From: Allobrachymonas sp.
Lineage (GTDB): Bacteria > Pseudomonadota > Gammaproteobacteria > Burkholderiales > Burkholderiaceae_C
NCBI GenBank assembly: GCA_012036375.1
Contig: JAAUOI010000115.1
Location: 1 to 8,451 of the forward strand
Direction: 5' to 3'
Length of the DNA stretch: 8,451 nucleotides
The translations under genes were made by a program, and so were the position numbers. Within the stretch, counting starts at the first letter, position 1. Each line of letters begins with the position of its first letter. This document shows positions 1 through 7,379 of the stretch, piece by piece. The notes below the pieces were generated by a model. That model ran no database searches. It was not told where the DNA came from and was given only the letters and a program-made list of their open reading frames with translations.

Positions 1-128
1 ATTTGAAATTAAATTCTGAAAATTATTGAATGTGAAATAAAAATCTGTAAGTCATCAAAATTAGATCATTAATTTTAAACCAAAGCTTCTACGATTCGCT
101 CCATTGATTTCTTCCAGTAGGAGTTCTT
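1..128 (+). promoter_or_regulatory. AT-rich leader and ribosome binding site of glmS
   Basis: This stretch is strikingly AT-rich, especially 1-90, compared with the GC-rich genes that follow, and I see no coding signal in it. A clear Shine-Dalgarno sequence AGGAG lies at 119-123, five bases before the ATG at 129, and fixes the glmS start. A weak sigma-70-like pair, TTGAAA (3-8) and TTGAAT (26-31) with 17 bp spacing, is possible, but the -10 box is poor and I do not rely on it. No riboswitch or glmS ribozyme fold is evident; that ribozyme is known mainly from Firmicutes. Confidence 0.5.
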
Positions 129-2044
129 ATGTGTGGCATCGTCGGAGCAGTTTCTAATCGCAATATCGTTCCCGTCCTCGTGCAGGGCTTGCAGCGGCTG
201 GAATACCGTGGTTATGACTCGTGTGGCGTGGCGGTGCACAACGGCGGTTTGAAACGGGCACGCACCACCTCGCGCGTGGCTGAGCTGCAAGCGCAGATCA
301 ATGCAGATGCCAAGAATGGCGCAATTTTTGAAGGCCACACCGGCATCGCCCACACCCGCTGGGCCACGCACGGCGCGCCTGCGGTCCACAACGCACATCC
401 GCATTTCAGCGCGGGCCCGCATGCCAAAGCCAATTCAGTAGGCCGCGTGGCCTTGGTGCACAACGGCATCATTGAAAACCACGAATCGCTACGTAAAACT
501 TTGCAAGCCAAAGGCTATGAATTCGTGAGCCAAACGACACGGAAGTGATCGCGCATTTGGTCGATTCGCTTTATGACGGCGATATTTTTGAAGCCCTCAG
601 GCAAGCGGTGGTTCAACTGCATGGCGCTTATGCGCTGGCGGTGTTTCATAAAGACGAACCGCATCGCGTGGTGGGCGCTCGCGCAGGCTCGCCATTGATT
701 CTTGGTGTGGGCAAAGCTGCTACCGAAGGGGCATCACATACAGGCGAACACTTCTTAGCGTCTGATGCTATGGCGCTTGCCGGCGTGACTGATCAAATCA
801 TCTACCTTGAAGAGGGCGATTTGGTCGATTTGCAAATCGGTAAATACTGGGTCTGCGGCAAAGATGGCAAGCCTTTTGCAAATGACAAACGCCCCGTCAA
901 AACCGTGCAAGTGCACAGCGGTGCGGCCGAGCTTGGCCCCTATCGCCACTACATGCAAAAAGAAATTTTCGAGCAGTCCCGCGCCTTGGCCGACACACTG
1001 GAAGGCGTGGTGGGCATCGCGCCCGAGCTGTTTGAAGAATCGGGCAACCACAAAGCCGGCGAGGGCGCACACGCCACCTTCAAAGCGATTGACAGCGTGC
1101 TGATTCTTGCTTGCGGCACGAGTTATTACAGCGGCTCGGTTGCTAAATACTGGCTCGAATCGATTGCCAAAATACCTTGCCAAGTGGAAATCGCCAGCGA
1201 GTATCGCTACCGCGATTCCGTGCCCAACCCGCGCACACTCGTCGTCACGATTTCTCAATCAGGCGAAACGGCCGACACGCTGGCCGCGCTCAAGCATGCC
1301 AAGGCCCAAGGCATGCCGCACACGCTCACGATCTGCAACGTAGCCACCAGCGCCATGGTGCGCGAATGCAAGCTTGCTTACCTCACCCGAGCTGGCGTAG
1401 AAATCGGCGTGGCCTCCACCAAAGCCTTCACCACCCAGCTCGCAGGCTTGTTCTTGCTGACGCTCGCCATCGCGCAAAGCAAAGGCTTGCTCAGCGAACA
1501 GCATGAGCATGATCATCTGGCGGCGATGCGGCATTTGCCAGTCGCCTTGCAAGCCGTTCTCGCGCTCGAGCCCCAGCTCATCGCCTGGGCAGGAGATTTC
1601 GCGAAGAAAGACAACGCCCTGTTTCTGGGCCGCGGCCTGCATTGGCCGATTGCGATGGAAGGCGCGTTAAAGCTCAAAGAAATCAGCTACATCCACGCCG
1701 AAGCCTATGCCGCCGGCGAGCTCAAGCATGGCCCCTTGGCACTGGTGACGAATGAAATGCCCGTGGTCACCGTTGCGCCCAACGATGCGCTCTTAGAAAA
1801 GCTCAAAAGCAATATGCAAGAAGTCCGCGCAAGAGGCGGCGTGCTCTACGTGCTCGCCGATCGCGACAGCCACATCGAATCCGCCGAAGGCTTGCATGTG
1901 ATCCGCATGCCCGAGCACTACGGTGCGCTGTCTCCAATCCTCCACGTTGTGCCATTGCAGTTGCTGGCGTATCACACGGCGCTGGCGAAGGGGACCGATG
2001 TTGATAAACCGCGCAATCTTGCAAAGAGTGTCACTGTCGAATGA
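129..2044 (+). CDS. glmS: Glutamine--fructose-6-phosphate aminotransferase GlmS (one frameshift)
   Basis: GlmS makes glucosamine-6-phosphate from fructose-6-phosphate and glutamine in the cytoplasm, the first committed step toward UDP-GlcNAc for peptidoglycan and LPS. The N-terminal glutaminase domain shows the nucleophile Cys2 after the initiator Met (MCGIVGAV), EYRGYDSCGVA, HTRWATHG (about residues 75-82) and HNGIIEN (111-117). The two SIS isomerase domains follow, with CGTSYYSG (about 329), SQSGETADT (about 377), STKAFTTQ, ELKHGPLAL and the conserved C-terminus KPRNLAKSVTVE. The ATG has AGGAG five bases upstream. The frame breaks at about 533-541: the sequence gives SQT-TRK-stop where SQT-DTEVIAHL is expected. 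Restoring one G (ACGACACGG to ACGGACACGG) joins 129-548 to the frame continuing to 2044, giving about 638 residues. The E. coli enzyme has 609. No other damage is seen, so a base-calling error in a GG run is more likely than a real knock-out of an essential gene. Confidence 0.95.
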
Positions 2045-2050
2045 CAGTCA

Positions 2051-2071
2051 CGGTGCGCGGCTAGCGCACTG
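2051..2071 (+). terminator. GC-rich hairpin just after glmS
   Basis: GTGCGC (2053-2058), loop GGCTA and GCGCAC (2064-2069) form a perfect 6-bp stem, extendable to 8 bp with one G-U pair. It starts 7 bases after the glmS stop. It could end glmS transcription, but what follows (GCGCGGTTTGGGG) is a poor U-tract, so this is only a candidate. Its right arm lies about 25 bp past the stop codon, the distance at which Tn7 is known to insert; I see no Tn7-like end there. Confidence 0.3.
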
Positions 2072-2122
2072 CGCGGTTTGGGGTGCACTCTCAATCGCAG
2101 CGCGATGTGATGTGCGCACCAT

Positions 2123-2161
2123 AAGCCTAGGAATTTGGCCAAGAGCGTGACCGTAGAGTAA
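2123..2161 (+). repeat. Second copy of the glmS C-terminal codons (KPRNLAKSVTVE-stop)
   Basis: Reading 2123-2161 gives K-P-R-N-L-A-K-S-V-T-V-E-stop, identical to the last 12 residues of GlmS at 2006-2044, in the same frame and 117 bases downstream. The DNA is not a simple duplication. By my alignment, 12 of 36 coding bases differ, every change is synonymous, and the stop is TAA instead of TGA. The upstream frame has a stop (TGA, 2108-2110) and no start, so this is not a gene by itself. The pattern suits the tail of a different glmS allele, brought in by recombination or by an element targeting the 3' end of glmS, which is the TnsD recognition region in Tn7 systems. The origin is inference; the identity of the two peptides is directly visible. 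Confidence 0.85.
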
Positions 2162-2166
2162 CGATT

Positions 2167-2257
2167 TGGCGCGGTTTTGGCGCAATTCTGGCGCGATTTA
2201 TTGAAATTGCGCCAAAACCGCGCCATAATTGCGCCATGAGTTCCACAAATCGCGCCA
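2167..2257 (+). promoter_or_regulatory. Phased TGGCGC repeat array (3 direct + 3 inverted + 1), probable operator
   Basis: TGGCGC starts at 2167, 2178 and 2189, exactly 11 bp apart. Its reverse complement GCGCCA starts at 2209, 2220 and 2231, again 11 bp apart. The two triplets are symmetric about 2201.5. The 11-bp units read TGGCGC followed by GGTTT, AATTC, GATTT, AATTT, GGTTT or AATTA. A seventh inverted copy (2247-2257, identical to the unit at 2189) lies in the first codons of the downstream gene. In a second register, 2167-2187 and 2205-2225 are perfect 21-bp inverted repeats with a 17-base loop. One unit per helical turn on one DNA face is typical of cooperative protein binding. The array covers the promoter and start codon of the Fic/winged-helix gene, so binding there should repress it, perhaps by its own product. 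Confidence 0.8.
2201..2229 (+). promoter_or_regulatory. Promoter of the Fic-family gene (possibly leaderless)
   Basis: TTGAAA (2201-2206) and CATAAT (2224-2229) are separated by exactly 17 bp, and each matches the sigma-70 consensus at 5 of 6 positions. Transcription would start about 7 bases after the -10 box, at or next to the ATG at 2236. No Shine-Dalgarno sequence precedes that ATG (CATAATTGCGCC), so the message is predicted to be leaderless. The -10 box lies between two inverted operator units. Confidence 0.6.
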
Positions 2258-3637
2258 CGGATCATGCTGTTGTGTTGCCACGCTTGCTGGCAAGCATTGA
2301 GAAAGCGCCGCAGGGTCTGTCGTTGGCGCAATTGCTCACACAGCATCGCAAGCTGCCGCGTCGCAGTGCGCAGCGGCTGATTCAGCAATTGCTTGAAGAG
2401 GGCAAGATTGCAGCGCAGGGAGAGGCGCGTGCGCGGCGCTACTTCTCAATGGACGCGTTCGCGGCTGTGAAGGAGGCAAATTTTGAAGAGATGCCAGATG
2501 CTTTCCCCGAAGACATCGCCATCTCATCTGAGAGTCAAGAAATTCTCGCCTATGTCAATCGCCCCGTACAGTCACGCACGCCCGTGGGCTATCAGACCGA
2601 TTTTTTAGACAGCTATGTGCCCAATAAAACGTTTTATCTCAGCGCACAATTGCGCCAACAATTGCGCCAAATTGGCAACACCGATCAAGTCGATGCACCG
2701 GCAGGTACCTATAGCCGTGCGATCCTCGCCCGGTTGTTGATTGACTTGTCTTGGGCTTCTAGCCATTTAGAAGGCAATACCTGATTCGCGCCTCGATACA
2801 CGCGCCTTGATCGAGCAAGGCCAAGCAGCTATTGGCAAAGCAGCGATTGAGACGCAAATGATTTTGAATCACAAAACTGCCATTGAACTGCTGGTGGCTA
2901 ATCTCGATCAAGCGAAATTCGACCGTTTTACGTTGATGAATGTTCATAGCGCATTGGCAGAGAATTTGCTGCCCAACCCAGCAGATGAAGGCCGCATTCG
3001 CCAGCATGCAGTGGATATTGGCCGCAGTGTCTATCGCCCCTTGGCGGGTGAGCGGCAGATCACGACTGCTTTTGATGCGATGCTCGTCAAGCTGCAAAAA
3101 ATCAAAGATCCGTTTGAGCAATCCTTCTTCGTGATGGTGCACTTGCCGTATTTGCAGCCGTTTGCTGACATCAACAAGCGCACTTCGCGCCTCGCGGCAA
3201 ATTTGCCATTGTTTCGCGCCAACCTGTGCCCGCTTACCTTCCTTGATGTGCCCGAAGCTGCCTACAGCCGCGCCATGCTCGGCGTGTATGAAATGACGCG
3301 CATTGATCTGCTGCGCGATGTGTATGCATGGGCCTATCAGCGCTCGGCGCAAGAGTATGTGGCCGTGCGCCAAGAGTTGGTCGAGCCTGATCCGCTGCGC
3401 CTCGCGTGGCGCGATTTGATCAAGCAGGTGATCAGCGAGGTTGTGCGCAAACCAACAATGAATGCCAACACGCTGATCACCGCGCAACTCAAGCAAGCGG
3501 TGCCCGCGCGTGAGCGAGCCGCTGTGAAAGCCTTGATCACACAAGAGCTAGCGCGTTTGCATGACGGCGTGCTGGCGCGCTATGGCCTGCGACCCTCTGA
3601 GTTGGAGAAATGGCTGGCGCAAAAATCTGCGCGGTAA
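2236..3637 (+). CDS. Fic-family protein with N-terminal winged helix (one frameshift)
   Basis: Fic proteins usually transfer AMP or another nucleotide to target proteins. With one extra base removed near 2780-2786 (GGCAATACCTGATTCGCGC read as GGC AAT ACC TAT TCG CGC) the two frames join into about 466 residues. Residues about 15-70 (LSLAQLLTQ...RRSAQRLIQQLLEEGKIAA...ARRYF) look like a winged helix-turn-helix. SSHLEGN (175-181) fits the (S/T)xxxE(G/N) inhibitory-helix motif of self-inhibited Fic proteins. The core motif at about 307-318 is QPFADINKRTSR, where the canonical motif is HPFx(D/E)GN(G/K)R, so the catalytic His is Gln and the Gly is Ile. From memory, Q at this position recurs in a Fic subfamily with NKRTSRLAAN, so it is probably not a local mutation. 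Classical AMPylation is doubtful, and a regulatory or nucleotide-sensing role is possible. The C-terminal 150 residues are unassigned. The repeat array over its promoter suggests autoregulation. ATG 2236 was chosen from promoter position and protein alignment. Confidence 0.85.
2647..2669 (+). repeat. Extra copies of the operator unit inside the Fic gene
   Basis: CAATTGCGCCA occurs at 2647-2657 and again at 2659-2669, 12 bp apart, in the codons for QLRQQLRQ. Its reverse complement TGGCGCAATTG also occurs at 2324-2334. These match the AATT type of unit in the promoter array and could act as auxiliary operators, but they may simply reflect Gln-Leu-Arg codons. Isolated TGGCGC hexamers also occur elsewhere (4731, 4819, 5199) without phasing, so the background rate is not negligible. 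Confidence 0.35.
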
Positions 3638-3704
3638 GGGCAGCAGCTATAACAGCGGCCACACGATACTGTAAAAATCCTCTGGTCTGAGCTATGCTGC
3701 ACCC
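3638..3704 (+). promoter_or_regulatory. Short spacer before the kef gene
   Basis: This 67-bp gap between the Fic stop and the kef ATG holds no recognisable terminator. A TATGCT box (3693-3698) sits 6 bases before the ATG at 3705, with only a poor -35 (TGTAAA, 3670-3675). No Shine-Dalgarno sequence precedes that ATG (GCTGCACCC). The kef gene may therefore be read from a start at or near its ATG, or from upstream; the evidence is weak. Confidence 0.25.
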
Positions 3705-5563
3705 ATGGAACATTCATCTTGGTTAACTAACTCACTGATTTTTCTCGCTGCTGCTGTGGCGGCGGTGCCGATTGCTAAAGCGCTGGGCCTAGGCTCGATC
3801 ATTGGTTATTTAGCGGCGGGCATCGTGATTGGGCCTTGGGGGCTGGGGCTGGTGAGCGATGTGCAGAGCATTTTGCATTTTGCGGAATTTGGTGTGGTGT
3901 TGATGCTGTTTTTTGGTGGGGCTTGAGCTGGAGCCTCGGCGCTTGTGGGAGCTGCGGCGGCCGATTTTTGGCTGGGGTTCAGTGCAGGTGCTGGGATGCG
4001 CCGCTCTTCTTTTCATAGCATTCAACGCAGTATTGACGTCGGCAAGTGGCCAATTTGGCTTGAATTTATCGTGGAAAGTGGCCTTGGTGGCGGCCTTGGG
4101 TTTGGCGCTCTCGTCCACGGCAATTGCGCTGCAAGTGTTGGGGGAGCGCAATCAATTGCCCACCACCGGCGGGCAGGCGGCGTTTTCTGTGCTGCTGTTT
4201 CAGGACGTGGCGGCGATTCCGATTTTGGCTTTGTTGCCGCTGTTTGGCAGTCAGCACAGATGCCGTAGCGGGCAATGCTTGGATCGAAGCGGGCAAGGCG
4301 ATTGGCGTGATCGCGGCGATTATCTTCGGCGGACGTTTTTTGTTGCGCCATGCGCTGCGCTGGATTGCGGGCAGCAAAACGCCAGAGATTTTTACGGCGG
4401 CTGCTTTGCTGCTGGTGGTGGCGATTGCGGCGCTGATGCAGTTTGTCGGCTTATCGATGGCACTCGGTGCATTTTTAGCGGGTGTGCTGCTCGCGGAGAG
4501 TGAATACCGGCGAGAGTTGGAAACGGATATTGAGCCGTTTAAAGGCTTGCTGCTGGGCTTGTTTTTCATGGCCGTGGGCATGAGTATTGATTTCAAGGTG
4601 ATCTTGGCAGCGCCCGTGGTCATGGCGTTGCTCGTGATCGGGTTCATGGCGATCAAGGCGGCCATGATTTACAGCATGGCCAAATGGATGGGCTTGCCCT
4701 ATCAAGAGCGGCCTTTGTTTACGCTGATGTTGGCGCAAGGTGGGGAGTTTGCGTTTGTGGTGTTTCAGCAAGCCTCGGGATTGAAGATGATGGATGCGCA
4801 AACTACTTCAATGCTGATTGGCGCGGTGGCCCTGTCGATGCTGCTCTCGCCGCTGCTCTTGGTGCTGATGGATAAATTCTTGATGCCGCGCTTTGCTAAC
4901 TGCGGCAAGCCTGATGTACCGGAGCTGGCAGAGCAGCAGCACGCGGGTGTGATTGTGGCGGCGTGGGCGCTATGGGCAGATTGTGGTGCGGGTGCTTTCT
5001 GCGGCGGGGCATCAGGCCACGGTACTCGATCATGATGCAGAGCAGGTGCAGGGCTTTGATGCGCTTTTGGTTATCGGGCGTTTTATGGCGATGCAACGCG
5101 ACTGGATTTACTTCGCACGGCGGGCGCTGGGCAGGCCAAACTCTTGGTGGTGGCGGTGGATAGCGTGGAGCAGAGCATGGAGATCGTGCGCCTGTGTTTG
5201 GCGCATTTTCCGCAGCTCAAGCTTGTGGTGCGGGCAAGAAATGTGCAGCACTTTTATGAACTGCGCAATTTAGGTGTGACGGCGATTCAGCGCGAGACCT
5301 TTGAATCAGCCTTGCTCTCTGCACAAGACGCATTGCAGGTGGTGGGCGAAACGCCGCAAGAGGCGGCTGCCACCACCGAGCGCTTTCGCAGCCACAATCT
5401 GGCGCAGATTGAAGCGACTTGGCCACATCACCAAGATGAAGCGCGCCTCGTGAGCATTGCCAAAGCAGGTCGCCAGCAACTCGAAGAGTTGATGGCGCAA
5501 GAGCGACAAGTGACGCTGCTGGGCGATGATGTCATCGCGCATCCGCCCGCAAAAGCGAAATAA
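3705..5563 (+). CDS. Kef-type glutathione-regulated K+/H+ antiporter (multiple frameshifts)
   Basis: This encodes a monovalent cation/proton antiporter-2 family protein like KefB/KefC, which exports K+ across the inner membrane to acidify the cytoplasm during electrophile stress. The membrane part begins MEHSSWLTNSLIFLAAAVAA and shows GLGSIIGYLAAGIVIGP, the FQDVAAIP segment and a late segment with LLAESEYRRELETDIEPFKG. A cytosolic RCK/TrkA-N domain follows with a nucleotide-binding GRYGQIV motif, LDHDAEQV and YGDATRLDLLRTAGAGQA. Five indel sites break it: an extra T in a T6 run at 3906-3911; an extra base at about 4250-4254; two missing Gs at about 4957-4967 (GCGGCGTGGGCGC for expected GCGGGCGTGGGGCGC); an extra G at 5050-5052; and an extra T at 5064-5067. 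Correcting them (net +2) gives about 618 residues, normal for the family (KefC has 620), with no internal stop or missing domain. Whether it is KefB or KefC cannot be told, and no kefF/kefG partner is present. Confidence 0.9.
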
Positions 5564-5566
5564 AAA

Positions 5567-7270
5567 TTACTTGCTTCTCAGTTCGCGGCGCAAGATCTTG
5601 CCCACATTGGTCTTGGGCAAATCATCGCGGAATTCGATGTACTTCGGAATCTTGTAGCCCGTGAGTTCTTTGCGGCAATAGCTCATCACCATCTCTTCAG
5701 TGAGGCTTGCATCGTTTTTCACGACGAAGACTTTGATGGCTTCGCCTTGCTTGGTGTCCGCCACGCCGACTGCCGCGCATTCGACCACGCCGGGGCACAG
5801 TGAAATGACGTTCTCTAGCTCATTGGGGAAGACGTTGAAACCGCTGACAATGATCATGTCTTTCTTGCGATCCACAATTTTGGTGTAGCCCTTCGCATCC
5901 ATGATGCCGATGTCGCCGGTGCGCATGAAGCCATCAGCCGTGAAGGCTTTTTTGTTTTCTTCGGGCTGGTTGTAGTAGCCCACCATGATATTGGGGCCCT
6001 TGATGCAAATCTCGCCCGATTCGCCGATGGGCAAGCTGTTGCCATCGTCATCCTTGATCGCGATGTCGATGCTGGGCAGGGGTAGGCCAATCGTGCCGCT
6101 GAATTCTTTGCTGAGCACGGGATTGTTCGTGCCAATCGCGCAGGTTTCGCTCATGCCCCAGCCTTCCACCATGGGGCAGCCGGTGGCTTGCTGCCAATGC
6201 TTGGCCGTGCCTTCTGAGGCGGCCATGCCGCCGGCTTGCGAGACGCGCAGATTGCTCCAATCCACGGTTTTGAACATGGGGTGCTGCAAAAGCGCGTTAA
6301 ACAGCGTGTTCACTGCGGGCAGCATGTGGAAGGGACGCTTCTTCAAGGTCTCGATGAACTTGCCGAAATCGCGCGGGTTGGCAATCAGCGTCATGTGCGA
6401 GCCGCCGCGAATCGCCAACAGGCTCAAAGTGAGCGCGAAGATGTGATACAGCGGCAAGGCGGCAATGCTGTTGACCTTGCTGGAATCGCCCACGAGTTTG
6501 AGCGCAGGGGAGAACCATGCCTCAGCCTGCAAAATCGCGGCAATGATGTTGCGATGCGTGAGCACTGCGCCTTTGGACAGACCCGTGGTGCCGCCGGTGT
6601 ATTGCAGGAAAGCAATCGAATCCAAATTGGCTTGCGAAGGCTTCATGGCCATACGCGTGCCTTCTGCTAATGCGCGATTGAATGCAGTGACTTGTAAGCC
6701 CTTGCTCAAAGGCAACTTGTAGGCCGGCACCATCTTGGCCAAATGCCGCACGGCGAATGTGAGCCAACTGCCATACCAAAAGCCCAGCAAATCGCCCATA
6801 GAGGCGATCACGACTTGCTTGATCTGCGTTTTGTCGATCACTTCTTCCAGCGTGTGGCAGAAATTCTCCAAAATCACAATGGCTGTGGCACCAGAATCTT
6901 TGAGCTGATGCTCTAGCTCGCGCGGGGTGTAGAGCGGGTTCACGTTCACGCAGGTGTAGCCTGCCCGCAAAACGGCCGACATGGTGACCGGAAACTGCGG
7001 CACATTGGGCAGCATGATTGCTACACGCGCGCCGGGTTCGAGCCCTAGGCTTTGCAGCCATGCACCCAAGGCGCTCGATAAATCATCGAGCTTGCGATAA
7101 CTCATCCAGCGGTCAAAGCACACCGCAAACGGATTGCTCGCATGCTTTTTAAAGCTCTCTTCCAACAGCTGCGCCAGCGAATGGTATTGCTCAGGGGCAA
7201 TGGTGTGCGGGACTTCGGTGGGATAGCTGGCGAGCCAAGGGCGCTCGTTCAGTGCTACGGCAGATGACAT
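5567..7270 (-). CDS. fadD: Long-chain fatty-acid--CoA ligase (FadD-like)
   Basis: This enzyme activates fatty acids with ATP and CoA through an acyl-adenylate, feeding beta-oxidation or lipid synthesis at the inner membrane. The frame is intact, 567 residues from the ATG at 7268-7270. The start is supported by GGAG (7277-7280 on the complementary strand) six bases upstream; an in-frame TTG four codons earlier overlaps that site and is less likely. ANL-superfamily motifs are all present: the phosphate-binding loop YTGGTTGLSKGAVLTH (about 224-239), EGWGMSET (369-376), TGDIG, DRKKDMIIVSGFNVFP (467-482) and the C-terminal PKTNVGKILRREL with catalytic Lys at about 558. Length and motifs match bacterial FadD (E. 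coli 561). It converges on the kef gene with 3 bp between stop codons. Exact chain-length preference cannot be read from sequence. It is the only long gene in the window without a frame break or truncation. Confidence 0.93.
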   Translation of the reverse strand: MSSAVALNERPWLASYPTEVPHTIAPEQYHSLAQLLEESFKKHASNPFAVCFDRWMSYRKLDDLSSALGAWLQSLGLEPGARVAIMLPNVPQFPVTMSAVLRAGYTCVNVNPLYTPRELEHQLKDSGATAIVILENFCHTLEEVIDKTQIKQVVIASMGDLLGFWYGSWLTFAVRHLAKMVPAYKLPLSKGLQVTAFNRALAEGTRMAMKPSQANLDSIAFLQYTGGTTGLSKGAVLTHRNIIAAILQAEAWFSPALKLVGDSSKVNSIAALPLYHIFALTLSLLAIRGGSHMTLIANPRDFGKFIETLKKRPFHMLPAVNTLFNALLQHPMFKTVDWSNLRVSQAGGMAASEGTAKHWQQATGCPMVEGWGMSETCAIGTNNPVLSKEFSGTIGLPLPSIDIAIKDDDGNSLPIGESGEICIKGPNIMVGYYNQPEENKKAFTADGFMRTGDIGIMDAKGYTKIVDRKKDMIIVSGFNVFPNELENVISLCPGVVECAAVGVADTKQGEAIKVFVVKNDASLTEEMVMSYCRKELTGYKIPKYIEFRDDLPKTNVGKILRRELRSK

Positions 7271-7379
7271 GCAAATCTCCAAATAATCGGAAATGATTCT
7301 AGAGGAGACGCAAGGTTGTGAGGCTCAGTGAAGTCCCGATGCCAACTTATGGCGCAGTGCGGCGAAATGTGCTTGAAAG
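7271..7379 (-). promoter_or_regulatory. Intergenic region upstream of fadD
   Basis: This 109-bp gap separates the stop of the surface-protein gene (TAG at 7380-7382) from the fadD start on the same strand. It contains the fadD ribosome binding site (GGAG, 7277-7280). A TAGAAT box on the minus strand (7296-7301) could be a -10 element, but I find no good -35 at 17 bp. No clear hairpin terminator is seen after the surface-protein gene. Confidence 0.3.

Noticed and set aside
1..128. glmS ribozyme or riboswitch in the leader
   Set aside because: The leader is AT-rich and unstructured to the eye, lacks the ribozyme core pattern, and the organism does not look like a Firmicute.
755..1258. Long minus-strand open frame inside glmS
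   Set aside because: It lies wholly antisense to clear GlmS coding sequence and its translation shows no recognisable motif; high GC opens such shadow frames.
2044..2190. Tn7-like transposon end at the glmS attachment region
   Set aside because: I see no transposon terminal repeats, TnsB-type site series, target duplication or tns genes; only the duplicated glmS tail points that way.
2167..2225. 21-bp inverted repeat read as an intrinsic terminator for glmS
   Set aside because: There is no T-run after the right arm, the loop is 17 bases and itself contains a repeat unit, and the phased units and promoter give a better explanation as an operator.
2167..2257. Repeat array read as plasmid-type iterons or a CRISPR array
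   Set aside because: Units are only 11 bp with no unique spacers, no replication initiator or cas gene is nearby, and half of the units are inverted around a promoter.
2759..3544. 261-codon minus-strand open frame across the Fic gene
   Set aside because: The plus strand carries the Fic motif and conserved neighbourhood in this stretch; the antisense product is His/Arg/Gln-rich with no domain pattern.
4066..4665. 199-codon minus-strand open frame inside kef
   Set aside because: It is low-complexity (Ala/Ser/Lys/Pro) and antisense to conserved Kef membrane segments.
5985..6670. Plus-strand open frames across fadD
   Set aside because: They are antisense to an intact AMP-binding enzyme with all family motifs.
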